From: Microbacterium fluvii
GTDB taxonomy: Bacteria; Actinomycetota; Actinomycetes; Actinomycetales; Microbacteriaceae
Reading direction: 5' to 3'
Length of the DNA: 64,000 nucleotides
NCBI RefSeq assembly: GCF_025515205.1
Contig: NZ_JAOPFX010000003.1
Location: 62,001 to 126,000 of the forward strand
Below are positions 8,471 to 16,610 of the stretch, piece by piece; the stretch's first letter is position 1, and every line of letters starts with the position of its first letter. The translations under genes were made by a program, and so were the position numbers. The notes beneath the pieces were generated by a model. The model was not told the origin of the DNA, did not search any database, and saw nothing but the letters and a program-made list of their open reading frames with translations.

Positions 8471-9478
8471 ATGGCACGACCGATCACGCTGTTCACGGGC
8501 CAGTGGGCCGACCTGCCGTTCGAGGAGGTGGCCAGGCTCGCCGGCGAGTGGGGCTATGACGGCCTCGAGATCGCGTGCTGGGGCGATCACATCGACGTGT
8601 CACGGTGGGACGACGAGGCGTATGTGCAGTCGCGCCGCGACATCCTCGAGCGCAACGGGCTGAAGGTGTGGACGATCTCGAACCACCTGGCGGGGCAGGC
8701 GGTGTGCGACGACCCGATCGACGAGCGTCATCGCGACATCCTGAACGACCGAGTGTGGGGCGACGGCGACCCGGAGGGTGTGCGGCAGCGTGCCTCCGAA
8801 GAGCTCAAGATGACGGCGCGGTTCGCCGCTGCGCTGGGGGTGACCACGGTCACAGGCTTCACGGGGTCGTCGATCTGGAAGGCCGTGGCGATGTTCCCGC
8901 CGGCCAGCGATGAGTGGATCGCGGCGGGCTATCGGGACTTCGCCGACCGCTGGCACCCGATTCTCGACGTGTTCGAAGAGGTCGGGGTGCGGTTCGCGCT
9001 CGAGGTGCACCCGTCGGAGATCGCCTACGACTACTGGACGGCGAAGGCGACGCTGGATGCCATCGGGCACCGGCCGTCGTTCGGCATCAACTTCGACCCC
9101 TCGCACTTCAAGTGGCAGCAGCTGGACCCGGTGGCGTTCGTGCTCGATTTCGCCGACCACATCTTCCACGTGCACGTGAAGGAGTCGGTCACGAACCTCG
9201 ACGGGCGCAACGGCGTGCTCGGGTCGCACCTGCCGTGGGCCAACCCCCGCCGCGGGTGGACTTTCGTGTCGACTGCGCACGGGCAGGTGCCGTGGGAGCC
9301 GCTGTTCCGCGCGCTGAACGCGATCGGCTACGACGGGCCCACCTCGGTGGAGTGGGAGGACGCCGGCATGGACCGGCTGCAGGGCGCCCCCGAGGCGCTC
9401 GCCTTCGTGCGCAGGCTCAACGCCATCACCCCGCCCGCCGCCGCCTTCGACGCGGCCTTCTCGACCAAGGCCGAGTGA
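8471..9478 (+). CDS. Sugar phosphate isomerase/epimerase family TIM barrel
   Basis: A 335-residue xylose-isomerase-like TIM barrel. Metal or catalytic residues are visible as Glu in [12 protein letters not shown], Asp-x-x-His in NFDPSHFKW, His in IFHVHVKES and Glu in TSVEWED. This version commonly sits beside Gfo/Idh/MocA and ThuA genes in operons degrading 3-keto-glycosides or inositols. AGGAG lies upstream of the ATG at 8471. The sequence differs clearly from the deglycosidase alpha subunits: it has no LYS-start motif and an extra FTGSSIWKA loop. A role in epimerising or hydrating a keto-sugar intermediate is inferred. Confidence 0.86.
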   Translation: MARPITLFTGQWADLPFEEVARLAGEWGYDGLEIACWGDHIDVSRWDDEAYVQSRRDILERNGLKVWTISNHLAGQAVCDDPIDERHRDILNDRVWGDGDPEGVRQRASEELKMTARFAAALGVTTVTGFTGSSIWKAVAMFPPASDEWIAAGYRDFADRWHPILDVFEEVGVRFALEVHPSEIAYDYWTAKATLDAIGHRPSFGINFDPSHFKWQQLDPVAFVLDFADHIFHVHVKESVTNLDGRNGVLGSHLPWANPRRGWTFVSTAHGQVPWEPLFRALNAIGYDGPTSVEWEDAGMDRLQGAPEALAFVRRLNAITPPAAAFDAAFSTKAE

Positions 9479-9479
9479 G

Positions 9480-10352
9480 GTGGCGGGCGTGCTGAACGTG
9501 CTGATCCTGTCGGGGCACATGACCCGCGAGCACGACAACGAGTTCCGCAGCTTCCGTCAGCACAACCAGTGGCTGACGACGCTGCTCGAAGACACCGGGC
9601 GCTTCCGCGTGCGCGTCGTCGAAGACCCCCGGGGCCTGGGCGCCGAGATCATCGACAAGTACGACGTCGTTATCGTCGTGTTCGAGGGCCGCGACGGCTA
9701 TCACGACAAGGCGGTCGGCTTCGGCGCCGAGACCGACGCGGCGCTGCTGAAATTCGTGCACGGCGACGGCAAGGGCATCGTGTGGTTCCACGGCTCGGCC
9801 GCGCAGGAGGACTCCTGGGGCTACCCCGAGGAGTACAACGTGATGCGCGGGGCCAAGCTCAGCGCGTTCGAGACCGGCCTGCGCCCCCGGCCGTGGGGAG
9901 AGGCGCAGCTCGACACGGTCGAGCCGCGGCACGCGATCACCGAGGGGATCAGCGCCAGGTGGACCGTCACCGGCGACGACATCCTCACCGGCGTCGAGAT
10001 CTACGACGGGGCGCGGGTGCTGCTGACGACCTTCGACGACCTCGAGTCGTACGAGCGGGCGCCGGTCTGGCCCATGTCGCACTATCCCGTCGACATCCCG
10101 CCCGAGGGCATCGCGGCCCTCCCCGGCATGAACACCGATCAGCCCATCGCCTGGATCAACGAGTACGGCGCCGGCCGCTCGTTCACCATCACGATCGGCC
10201 ACGACATCGACACGTTCCGGCGCATCGAGTTCATCCGCATGTTCCCGCGCGGGGTGGAGTGGGCCGCCACCGGCGAGGTGTCGCTCGAGGGCCCGGACCG
10301 CCGCGGCGAGCGGCGCTTCCTGCCCTGGCCCTACTACAACCACGAGGGCTGA
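9480..10352 (+). CDS. ThuA-like protein (trehalose utilisation domain)
   Basis: A 290-residue protein of the ThuA family, a class-I glutamine-amidotransferase-like fold. The signatures are LNVLILSGH near the N-terminus, GIVWFHGSAA in the middle, and AGRSFTITIGHDIDTFR near the C-terminus. ThuA is linked genetically to 3-keto-disaccharide metabolism, although its chemistry is not fully settled. The GTG start lies one base after the previous stop, so translation is coupled. Its neighbours (Gfo/Idh/MocA and TIM barrel) match known keto-sugar operons. It ends at a strong hairpin shared with the convergent gene. Confidence 0.85.
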   Translation: MAGVLNVLILSGHMTREHDNEFRSFRQHNQWLTTLLEDTGRFRVRVVEDPRGLGAEIIDKYDVVIVVFEGRDGYHDKAVGFGAETDAALLKFVHGDGKGIVWFHGSAAQEDSWGYPEEYNVMRGAKLSAFETGLRPRPWGEAQLDTVEPRHAITEGISARWTVTGDDILTGVEIYDGARVLLTTFDDLESYERAPVWPMSHYPVDIPPEGIAALPGMNTDQPIAWINEYGAGRSFTITIGHDIDTFRRIEFIRMFPRGVEWAATGEVSLEGPDRRGERRFLPWPYYNHEG

Positions 10353-10360
10353 CGGGCACT

Positions 10361-10392
10361 GCGCTGGGGCGTCACCTGCGACGCCCCAGCGC
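10361..10392. terminator. Bidirectional hairpin between convergent genes
   Basis: A perfect 13-bp stem (GCGCTGGGGCGTC / GACGCCCCAGCGC) with a 6-base loop. The right arm and the loop overlap the stop and last codons of the minus-strand deglycosidase gene. There is no U-run. It probably ends transcription from both sides. Confidence 0.7.
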
Positions 10393-11352
10393 GGCCTGCG
10401 CCAGCGCGAGGTGCGCGCGGGTCATCTCGGCGGGGTCGTCGTCGAGCCATTCGTGGCCACCCCATTCGCTCGTGAGGGTGCCGGCGTAGCCGGCGGCCCG
10501 CAGCAGCTCGCCGAACTCCGCGATCGGCCGGGAGATGCGGCCGTCGCGGTCGTCGAGGTCCCAGAACTTCAGATGCACCCCGCCGACCAGCGGCGCGATG
10601 CCGGCGAGGTCGGCAGCATCCGATCGCCCGAAGCGCACCAGCAGGTTCATGAAGAGCGTGTGCACGGGGCCGGGCACTGCGCCTGCCCGCAGCAGGCCGA
10701 CGACGGCCTCCAGGGTCTCGGGCGCGCGCCACTGCTCGGCGAGTTCGGCGATCAGCGCAGCGGGCACGCCGCCCGCGGCGAGGGCATCGAGGTAGGTGAT
10801 CGGCAGCGCCGGCATGAGCATGCTGATGTCGACGAGCAGGCGCACGCGCGGGTCGTCGAGGGCGGCGACCGCGGCGTAGTCGGCCGCGTGCGGCGAGGTG
10901 GGCGACTGCTGGCCCTGCACCTCCTCGTAGAGGGTGACCTCGAGTTCGTGGAGGATCGGCAGCAGCCGAGCGGTGAGCTCGGGGCCTGCCTGGCCGATCG
11001 GCAGGCGGATGCCGTCGGCACCGAGTCGGTGCGCCGCGCGCACCTGGGGGAGCAGGAACGCGAGCCGCTCGCTCTCGGTGCGCCGGTGCGTGGCGTCGCG
11101 CCAGTCGTCGATGCTCGCGCCGACGATGCTCACGCGGCCGCCCGCGTTCGTGAGCTGTTCGCGGAAGTGGTCGACCTCGGCGTCGGAGGGGACGGGGAAC
11201 GAGCGCCACAACTGGCCGAGCTCCACCTCGATCACCGGCGCGATGCCGGCCGAGACGACGCCGGCGGCGATCTCGGTCGAGCCGCGGTGTGCGCGGATGA
11301 CGTCGGGCGTCCAGTTGAAGGCGCTGGCGGTGAGGGTCCATTCGGCGGGCAT
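10372..11352 (-). CDS. C-glycoside deglycosidase alpha subunit-like TIM barrel (copy 3)
   Basis: A 326-residue TIM barrel with the same metal quartet as copies 1 and 2: Glu144 (LYEEVQG), Asp175 (LLVDISM), His260 (GGVHLKFWD) and Glu296 (LTSEWGG). The chosen start, MPAEWTLTASAF, gives an alignable N-terminus; the open frame continues upstream without similarity. It is about 15 bases downstream of a beta-subunit gene on the same strand and so forms a third alpha/beta pair. It is the most diverged copy: shorter, and it replaces the EVH motif with EEVQ. Confidence 0.8.
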   Translation of the reverse strand: MPAEWTLTASAFNWTPDVIRAHRGSTEIAAGVVSAGIAPVIEVELGQLWRSFPVPSDAEVDHFREQLTNAGGRVSIVGASIDDWRDATHRRTESERLAFLLPQVRAAHRLGADGIRLPIGQAGPELTARLLPILHELEVTLYEEVQGQQSPTSPHAADYAAVAALDDPRVRLLVDISMLMPALPITYLDALAAGGVPAALIAELAEQWRAPETLEAVVGLLRAGAVPGPVHTLFMNLLVRFGRSDAADLAGIAPLVGGVHLKFWDLDDRDGRISRPIAEFGELLRAAGYAGTLTSEWGGHEWLDDDPAEMTRAHLALAQAALGRRR

Positions 11353-11366
11353 GGCGGGCTCCAGGT

Positions 11367-11777
11367 TCAGGCGACGTCGCGCGAGACGGACGGAACGGAT
11401 GCGGCAGCGTCGAGATCGAGCTCGCGTGCGGCGTGGAAGGGGAGGGCCAGTGGCGCATCGGGCCCTGCCGACAGGTAGGGGATGACGAGGCGGAACGACA
11501 CGGTCACCGCATGGCGCCCCGGTGCGAGCGCCGTCGTGCCGTGCACGACCAGGCGGTCTTGAACGAACCACCACCCCGGTTCGGCTTCGAGGTCTGACAC
11601 GGCGACGCGGCGGGTGCCGAGCGCCGCCTGCATCCGGTCGATCTGCACCCCGTCGATCGTCACGGCGAGTCCGTCGAGGCTCGCGAGGGGGAGCGAGCGG
11701 ATCCACGGCAGCGAGAGTCGGAGCGCGAAGCCGTCGGACGTGGAGGTGAGCGCGTCGTCGCGCAGGATCTCGAGCAC
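11367..11777 (-). CDS. C-glycoside deglycosidase beta subunit-like protein (copy 3)
   Basis: A 136-residue beta-sandwich of the DUF6379 type. Conserved landmarks are LSLPWIRSLP, LAVTIDGVQI, GWWFVQDRLV and RLVIPYLS, lining up with copies 1 and 2. Start codon is GTG; AAGGAC at about 7-bases spacing serves as ribosome site. It is the first gene of a two-gene minus-strand operon with copy 3 alpha, directly downstream of the ROK repressor gene. Confidence 0.83.
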   Translation of the reverse strand: MLEILRDDALTSTSDGFALRLSLPWIRSLPLASLDGLAVTIDGVQIDRMQAALGTRRVAVSDLEAEPGWWFVQDRLVVHGTTALAPGRHAVTVSFRLVIPYLSAGPDAPLALPFHAARELDLDAAASVPSVSRDVA

Positions 11778-11840
11778 AGCGCCGTCCTTCGGGTCTTTAG
11801 ATCCGAAGATACCGGCTTATGTCGAATTATGGAAGAAGTG
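11778..11840 (-). promoter_or_regulatory. Leader of the copy-3 beta/alpha operon with a motif shared with the ROK gene
   Basis: A 63-base A/T-richer gap. It carries TATGTCGAAT at 11818-11827, found again upstream of the ROK gene at 13125-13134, and a short TCTT-N7-AAGA inverted repeat nearer the start. A repressor-binding site is inferred. The core promoter hexamers are weak. Confidence 0.4.
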
Positions 11841-13106
11841 TCATGCGGCCGACGTGACCCCGTCGACCGTCGGCCGGCCGTCGGCGAACCACCGAGGGAA
11901 GGTGCGTTCGAACAGCTCTTCTCGGGCGAGTTCGGCGCCGCCGCGCAGCGGCTCGCGCACGTCGTCGACGGAGTTGACGATGCTGAGGTCGCGCGTGGCC
12001 AGCGGCAGCGACAGCTCGTAGACGCGCTGGCGGATCTCGGCGAGAAAGAGCTCACCGGCTGCGGCGACGGCCCCGCCGATGACGATGAGCCCGGGGTTGA
12101 ACATGTTGACCATCGTCGCGATCGCCTCGCCCACGACGCGGGCCGACTGCTGCACGAGGGTGATCGCCAGTGCGTCTCCGTCTTCGGCGGCGCGCGCGAT
12201 GACCTCGGGGGTCAGCGCGTCGCCCTGCTCGTGGCGGCGGGCGAGCGTGCCGGCGGCGCCCGCGGCGACGGCGGCCTCGGCGTCGCGCACCAGCGCCCAG
12301 CCTCCGGCCACGGCCTCGAGGCATCCGATCTTTCCGCAGCGGCACTGCGCGTCGGAGTCGCGCACGCGCACGTGCCCGATGTCGCCGGCCGCACCGTTCG
12401 CGCCGCGGTGGATGCGCCCCTGCGAGAGCAGGCCCGCGCCGATGCCTGAGCCGACCTTGCAGTAGATGAGGTCGGCGTTCTCGTCGTGGCGGCGGGCGCG
12501 CTCGCCGAGCGCGAGGAGGTTCACGTCGTTGTCGACCCAGACCGGGGCGTCGAAGCGCTGCTCGAACCGGCGGCGCACCTCGAAGCCGTTCCACCCCGGC
12601 ATGATCGGCGGGGCGACGGGGCGGCCCGTCTCGAAGTCGACGGGGCCCGGCACGCCGACGGCGACCGCCCACACCGGCTTGTCGGGATTGCGGGCGAGCA
12701 GCTCGTCGATCATGCCGAGCGCGTGGTCGAGGGTGTCGGCAGGGCCGCGGGCGATGTCCCATGCGGAGTGCGCGTGATCGAGCACGTCGCCGTCGAGGTC
12801 GGCGATGCCCACGTTGATGTGCAGCGCGCCGAATGCGCAGATCACGATGCGGGCCTGCTCCGCGCGGAAGCGCAGCGTGCGCGGGGCGCGGCCTCCCGAC
12901 GACGGGCCGAACTCGCCGTCTTCGAGAAACCCCATCTCGATGGCGCGGTCGACGCGCTGCGTGATGACCCCGCGGCCCAGACCCGTGACCCGGCCGATCT
13001 CGGGGCGGGTGCTCGCTTCGCCGGTGCGCACCATGTTGACGATGCGCAGCAGGCTCGTCACTTCGTCGGTCTGGGCGCCGAAGCGCAGGGTCGACTCACT
13101 GGCCAT
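11841..13106 (-). CDS. ROK family transcriptional repressor
   Basis: A 421-residue regulator. An N-terminal winged helix (about 10-70: LLRIVNMVRTGE, RPEIGRVTGLGRGVITQRV) is followed by a ROK sugar-kinase-like domain. The zinc motif CRCGKIGCLEAV and the phosphate-loop-like VGSGIGAGLL are present. ROK repressors release DNA on binding a sugar or sugar derivative. It lies between the minus-strand beta3/alpha3 operon and a divergent Gfo/Idh/MocA gene, so it probably controls both and perhaps the main deglycosidase operon. The start ATG at 13106 is preferred because the winged helix begins soon after; an upstream in-frame ATG would add about 14 residues. Confidence 0.88.
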   Translation of the reverse strand: MASESTLRFGAQTDEVTSLLRIVNMVRTGEASTRPEIGRVTGLGRGVITQRVDRAIEMGFLEDGEFGPSSGGRAPRTLRFRAEQARIVICAFGALHINVGIADLDGDVLDHAHSAWDIARGPADTLDHALGMIDELLARNPDKPVWAVAVGVPGPVDFETGRPVAPPIMPGWNGFEVRRRFEQRFDAPVWVDNDVNLLALGERARRHDENADLIYCKVGSGIGAGLLSQGRIHRGANGAAGDIGHVRVRDSDAQCRCGKIGCLEAVAGGWALVRDAEAAVAAGAAGTLARRHEQGDALTPEVIARAAEDGDALAITLVQQSARVVGEAIATMVNMFNPGLIVIGGAVAAAGELFLAEIRQRVYELSLPLATRDLSIVNSVDDVREPLRGGAELAREELFERTFPRWFADGRPTVDGVTSAA

Positions 13107-13212
13107 GCTTGATTCTGACACAAGTATGTCGAATCGAGACGTCATTAGACGCAAACTATGGTTCCCTGGTTCGTCGCTTATGTATGCTTTGGTCAAAAGT
13201 TCGGAGGGTGCG
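13107..13212. promoter_or_regulatory. Divergent promoter region between ROK and Gfo/Idh/MocA genes
   Basis: A markedly A/T-rich 106-base gap. It contains GACACAAGTATGTC (13117-13130), a 10/14-matched palindrome, overlapping the TATGTCGAAT motif shared with the beta3 leader. TATGTATGCT near 13180-13189 may hold the plus-strand -10. GGAGG at 13203-13207 is the ribosome site for the plus-strand gene. Confidence 0.5.
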
Positions 13213-14253
13213 ATGAGGCACGGAGTCGGGGTCATCGGAGCGGGTCCGGGCGTGGCCGCCCTGCACCTGCCGACGATCGCGCGCGTCGGCGACCGGCTCG
13301 AGGTGGTGCACATCTCCGACGACGGCAGCGGCCGGGCGGCCGGGCTCGCCGCGCGCAGCGGCGCCCGCGCGTCCGCCGGCGCAGCCGAGCTGCTCGCCGA
13401 CCCGGCCGTCGAGGTCGTTGCCGTCTGCGGGCCGCCGCACACGCACGCCGAGCACGTGCGGGCCTCCGTCGCGGCCGGAAAGCGTGCGGTGTTCTGTGAG
13501 AAGCCGCTCGCCCTCGATCACGCCGAGGCGGCCGAGGTGATCGAGGCCTGCCGCGCTGCCGGCACGGCGCTGATCGTGGGGACCAACCATCTCTTCGACG
13601 AAGCCTGGGGGAGGGCCCGGCATCACATCATGGCCGGGGGCGACGACGTGCGCTCGATCGCGATCACGGTCGCCCTGCCGCCGAACGGTCCACTGCATGA
13701 GCTGGTGACCGAGTTCACCTCCACCTCGGCGCCGCCTGCCCGGCCTGCCCCCGACTGGAGCGACGCCGCCGTCGCCGCGGCCGTCGTGCGTCAGCTGCTG
13801 CTCGGGCTCGGCATCCACGACCTGCCGCTGGTGCGCGATCTGGCGCCGGCCTTCGAACGCGTCGTGTTCGCGCGCCCCGTGCCGCCGATCGGCTACGCGG
13901 TCGGCTTCGTCGCCTCGGGGGTGACCGTGACCCTCTCGGCCGTGATGCTTCCCGACGGCCCGGAGGCGCTCTGGCGGATGCAGGTCGGCACGTCGCGCGA
14001 TCTCGTGCAGCTCGACTTCCGCCCGGCCTTCGTGCACGACGGCACGGCGCGCGTGCGGGTGCGCACGCCCGACGGGAGGGTGACGGAGTATTCCAGCGAG
14101 GGCGAAGACGGCTACGTCGCCGAATGGCGGGCGCTGGTCGCTCTTCTCGACGGCGCCGACGCCGTGGAATACGACGAGCTGCTCGCCGACGCGCAGTTCG
14201 CGATCGACCTCGCGGATGCCGCATCCGCTCTCCTTGCGCAGGGCCGGTCATGA
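13213..14253 (+). CDS. Gfo/Idh/MocA family oxidoreductase
   Basis: A 346-residue oxidoreductase. The N-terminal Rossmann motif is GVIGAGPGVAALHLP, a slightly unusual version with an extra Pro. The catalytic EKP is in VFCEKPLALDH, and GTNHLFDE and GLGIHDLPLVRDL mark the substrate domain. It probably oxidises or reduces a sugar or cyclitol using NAD(P). It is divergent from the ROK gene and overlaps an unrecognised gene by ATGA. It is shorter and only distantly similar to the one at 7224. Confidence 0.87.
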   Translation: MRHGVGVIGAGPGVAALHLPTIARVGDRLEVVHISDDGSGRAAGLAARSGARASAGAAELLADPAVEVVAVCGPPHTHAEHVRASVAAGKRAVFCEKPLALDHAEAAEVIEACRAAGTALIVGTNHLFDEAWGRARHHIMAGGDDVRSIAITVALPPNGPLHELVTEFTSTSAPPARPAPDWSDAAVAAAVVRQLLLGLGIHDLPLVRDLAPAFERVVFARPVPPIGYAVGFVASGVTVTLSAVMLPDGPEALWRMQVGTSRDLVQLDFRPAFVHDGTARVRVRTPDGRVTEYSSEGEDGYVAEWRALVALLDGADAVEYDELLADAQFAIDLADAASALLAQGRS

Positions 14254-15089
14254 TCGGGGTGCTCGCCGCGCAGTCGCGCTACCGCGAGGCGATCGCGGAG
14301 CTGCCGTTGTCGGCGCGGGCGGCGAGCGAGCCTGAGGGTGCCGTAGTGGTGGTCGACGGCACGCCGGGCTGGACCGCGCGGGCCGAGCAGGCGGTCGCGG
14401 CCGGCGCGCGGGCGGTGGTCGTGGACTCGCCCGTGGCCGAGGCGGACGAGTGGATGGCCGCGCTCGTGCACGGTGCGGGCGCGGTGCCGGTCGTGCTGGA
14501 GCGTCCAGGGCTGCGCGCCGACCTCGCTGCCGATGTCGCGGCGGTGCGGGGCGCCGGGGTGCCGGGGGTGCGGGCGGATGCGGTGGCCGAGGCCGCGGGA
14601 GGTGCGCGGGTGCGGGGCGCGGGACTCATGCTCGCGGCGCACGTGTGCGCGGCGGAGGCCGACCTGGCGGGAGTCGTGGCCGATGCGGTCGGATGGCTGC
14701 GCGTTCTCGCCGGCGATGCGCTCGTCGTCTCCGCCGGCGAGATCTCGGGCCGCGGCGGCGCCGTGCTGCTCGAGACGGAGCGGGAGCGGATCGCCGCGAC
14801 GCTGACGGTGACCGTGCTCGCGGGCGCCGACGCGGGCTGGCGGCTGAGTGCGGGTGCCTACGGCACGACGCGCATCGAGGTCGACCTCGATGCGGCGGCT
14901 CGGCGCTCCCAGGTGTCGGTGTCGACCAGGAGCGGGCGGCTCGTGCTGCCCGCGCGGCGGGAGACGAGCGCGAGGCTCGCCCTGCGCCGCGCGATCACCG
15001 CCGCCGAGCAGGGCTCGGCTCCCGACATGGACCTGGCCGACCTCGCGGGGCTGCGGCACGACCTGCACCCGCTCGCCCTGCTGCGCTGA
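14250..15089 (+). CDS. Unrecognised protein coupled to a Gfo/Idh/MocA oxidoreductase
   Basis: A 279-residue, Ala/Arg/Val-rich acidic protein that I do not recognise. It has no signal peptide and no membrane segment. Alternating hydrophobic strands (GAVVVVDG, RAVVVDSP, AVPVVLERPG) suggest a Rossmann-like N-terminal half. The C-terminal half is rich in beta strands (VLLETERERIAATLTVTVL, GTTRIEVDLDA) and resembles the substrate domain of Gfo/Idh/MocA proteins without an obvious catalytic motif. It overlaps the upstream oxidoreductase by ATGA. A catalytically silent partner subunit is one possibility. Confidence 0.6.
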   Translation: MIGVLAAQSRYREAIAELPLSARAASEPEGAVVVVDGTPGWTARAEQAVAAGARAVVVDSPVAEADEWMAALVHGAGAVPVVLERPGLRADLAADVAAVRGAGVPGVRADAVAEAAGGARVRGAGLMLAAHVCAAEADLAGVVADAVGWLRVLAGDALVVSAGEISGRGGAVLLETERERIAATLTVTVLAGADAGWRLSAGAYGTTRIEVDLDAAARRSQVSVSTRSGRLVLPARRETSARLALRRAITAAEQGSAPDMDLADLAGLRHDLHPLALLR

Positions 15090-15106
15090 CCCTCGCGAGT
15101 CGCGCG

Positions 15107-15256
15107 CCATGTGGCGCACATGAGGCCCTCGAGCGGGCTCGACCCCGCCATGTGGCACACCTGGCAGAAAGGGGCCGCCGAGCGAGGTGCGCCATGTGGC
15201 ACACATGAGGCCCTCGAAGGGCTCCGAGCCCCACAGGTGTGCCACATGGGCAAGGG
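15107..15256. repeat. Intergenic palindromic repeat cluster (CCATGTGGCACAC arms)
   Basis: Between convergent genes. Three direct half-copies of CATGTGGC(A/G)CAC start near 15108, 15149 and 15193. A reverse copy follows at 15234-15249. The arms 15148-15163 and 15234-15249 are perfect 16-bp inverted repeats. Two longer copies share the tail ATGAGGCCCTCGA. The same arm recurs at 57355-57414. It may end transcription from both sides. Confidence 0.75.
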
Positions 15257-15310
15257 GCAGATGGGCAAGGGGCAGAGGTGCCGACGGTCAGAGGCGAAGA
15301 GGAGCGGAGG

Positions 15311-16495
15311 CTACAGCCCGACGGCCAGCGGCCACCCGGTGTAGGCCTCGGCGAGGTAGGTCTGGCCGGCCTCCGACTCCACGACGGTGCGCAGCTCGCC
15401 GAGCTGACGACGACGGTCGAAGTCGCTGGCATCGGGCGCGACGTGCAACATGCTCGTCATCCACCACGAGAAGTGCTGCGCCTTCCAGATGCGCTGCGAA
15501 GCGACCTCGGCGTACTCGTCGAGCAGCCGCTCGTCGCCCTCGAGCAGCAGCGCCTGCAGCGCCTTGTTCAGCACGAGCACGTCGGCGATGGCCAGGTTCA
15601 TGCCCTTCGCGCCGGTCGGCGGCACGGTGTGCGCAGCATCCCCCACGAGAGCCGCCCGGCCATGGCGCAGCTCGTGCGCGACGAAGCTGCGGAACCGCAG
15701 GATGTCGCGCTGGAAGATGTGCCCCTCTTTGAGGGTCGTGCCGGGCACGCGCTTCTGCAGCTCTTCCCACAGCTGCTCCTCGCTGAGCGCGGCGGGGTCG
15801 GCCTCGGGATCGCACTGGAAGTACATGCGCTGCACGGTGTCGCTGCGCTGCGAGATGAGGGCGAAGCCGTCGGGGGAGTTGCTGTAGATCAGCTCGTCCG
15901 CGCTCGGCGGGGCCTCGCACAGGATGCCGAACCACGCGAACGGGTACTCGCGGAAGTATCCGCCGGTCGACGACCCGGTCACGGCGGCGCGCACGACCGA
16001 GCGCGAGCCGTCGGCGCCGACGACGAAGTCGGCCTCGATCTCGAGCGGCTGCCCCTCGGCATCGGTCGCGAACACGACGGGGGTCGCGGTGTCGGCGCCC
16101 TCGACGTGGTCGGCGGTGACGCCGAAGCGGATGTCCTGCCCCGCCGCCGTGCGGGCGGCGAGCAGGTCTTTGAGCACCTCGTGCTGCGGGTAGAGCCAGA
16201 CGCTGCGGCCGACGTGCTTCTGGAAGTCGATGCGGTGCCCGGCGCCCGCGAACCGCAGCTCGATGCCGTCGTGGCGGTGCCCGACGGTGCGCGCGCGACT
16301 GTGTTCGCCGATCGAGTCGAGCACCTCGACGGTGCCCTGCTCGAGGATGCCGGCGCGGATCGTGGTCTCGATCTGCTCGCGGGTGCGGTTGTCGATGACG
16401 ATCGACTCGATGCCGGCGCCCGCCAGCAGGTGCGAGAGGAAGAGTCCGGCGGGGCCGGCGCCGACGATGGCGACGCGGGTGCGGATGCGGGTCAT
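15311..16495 (-). CDS. pobA: 4-Hydroxybenzoate 3-monooxygenase
   Basis: A 394-residue class A flavin monooxygenase converting 4-hydroxybenzoate to protocatechuate with NAD(P)H, O2 and FAD. Length matches PobA (about 394). The FAD motif is VAIVGAGPAGLFLSHLL, the DG motif is VVGADGSRSVVR, and the GD motif is ALVGDAAHTVPPTGAKGMN. The PHBH-specific N-terminal RAGILEQGTV and the Tyr-rich region GYFREYPFAWFG are both present. GAAGGAG precedes the ATG. Its product feeds the pca operon 42 kb downstream. An inverted-repeat operator lies 68 bases upstream, shared with the adjacent IclR gene. Confidence 0.95.
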   Translation of the reverse strand: MTRIRTRVAIVGAGPAGLFLSHLLAGAGIESIVIDNRTREQIETTIRAGILEQGTVEVLDSIGEHSRARTVGHRHDGIELRFAGAGHRIDFQKHVGRSVWLYPQHEVLKDLLAARTAAGQDIRFGVTADHVEGADTATPVVFATDAEGQPLEIEADFVVGADGSRSVVRAAVTGSSTGGYFREYPFAWFGILCEAPPSADELIYSNSPDGFALISQRSDTVQRMYFQCDPEADPAALSEEQLWEELQKRVPGTTLKEGHIFQRDILRFRSFVAHELRHGRAALVGDAAHTVPPTGAKGMNLAIADVLVLNKALQALLLEGDERLLDEYAEVASQRIWKAQHFSWWMTSMLHVAPDASDFDRRRQLGELRTVVESEAGQTYLAEAYTGWPLAVGL

Positions 16496-16562
16496 GCGGT
16501 GTCTCCTTCGACGGATGCTGCCCCCGATTGTCTCCGTTCGGCTCCGCCGCTGCGCCGTCTTG

Positions 16563-16575
16563 CCCGTTGAACGGG
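16563..16575. promoter_or_regulatory. Predicted IclR operator upstream of pobA
   Basis: CCCGTTGAACGGG, a near-perfect palindrome in the pobA-IclR gap. A matching site, CCCGTTCAATGGG, lies just upstream of the IclR gene. The two sites define CCCGTTSAAYGGG as a likely recognition sequence. Confidence 0.65.
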
Positions 16576-16610
16576 AAGTGATGCACGGTGAGCGGTGCGA
16601 ACACCTGAGG

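Noticed and set aside
10353..11840. Extended N-terminus of the copy-3 alpha subunit reaching 11706
   Set aside because: The extra residues are Arg/Pro-rich, have no similarity to paralogues and run antiparallel in frame through the beta-subunit gene; the ATG at 11352 aligns with copies 1 and 2.
14112..15245. Minus-strand open frame overlapping the oxidoreductase and the unrecognised gene
   Set aside because: It begins inside the intergenic palindromic repeats and has shadow-like composition. The plus-strand frame has ATGA coupling to its neighbour.
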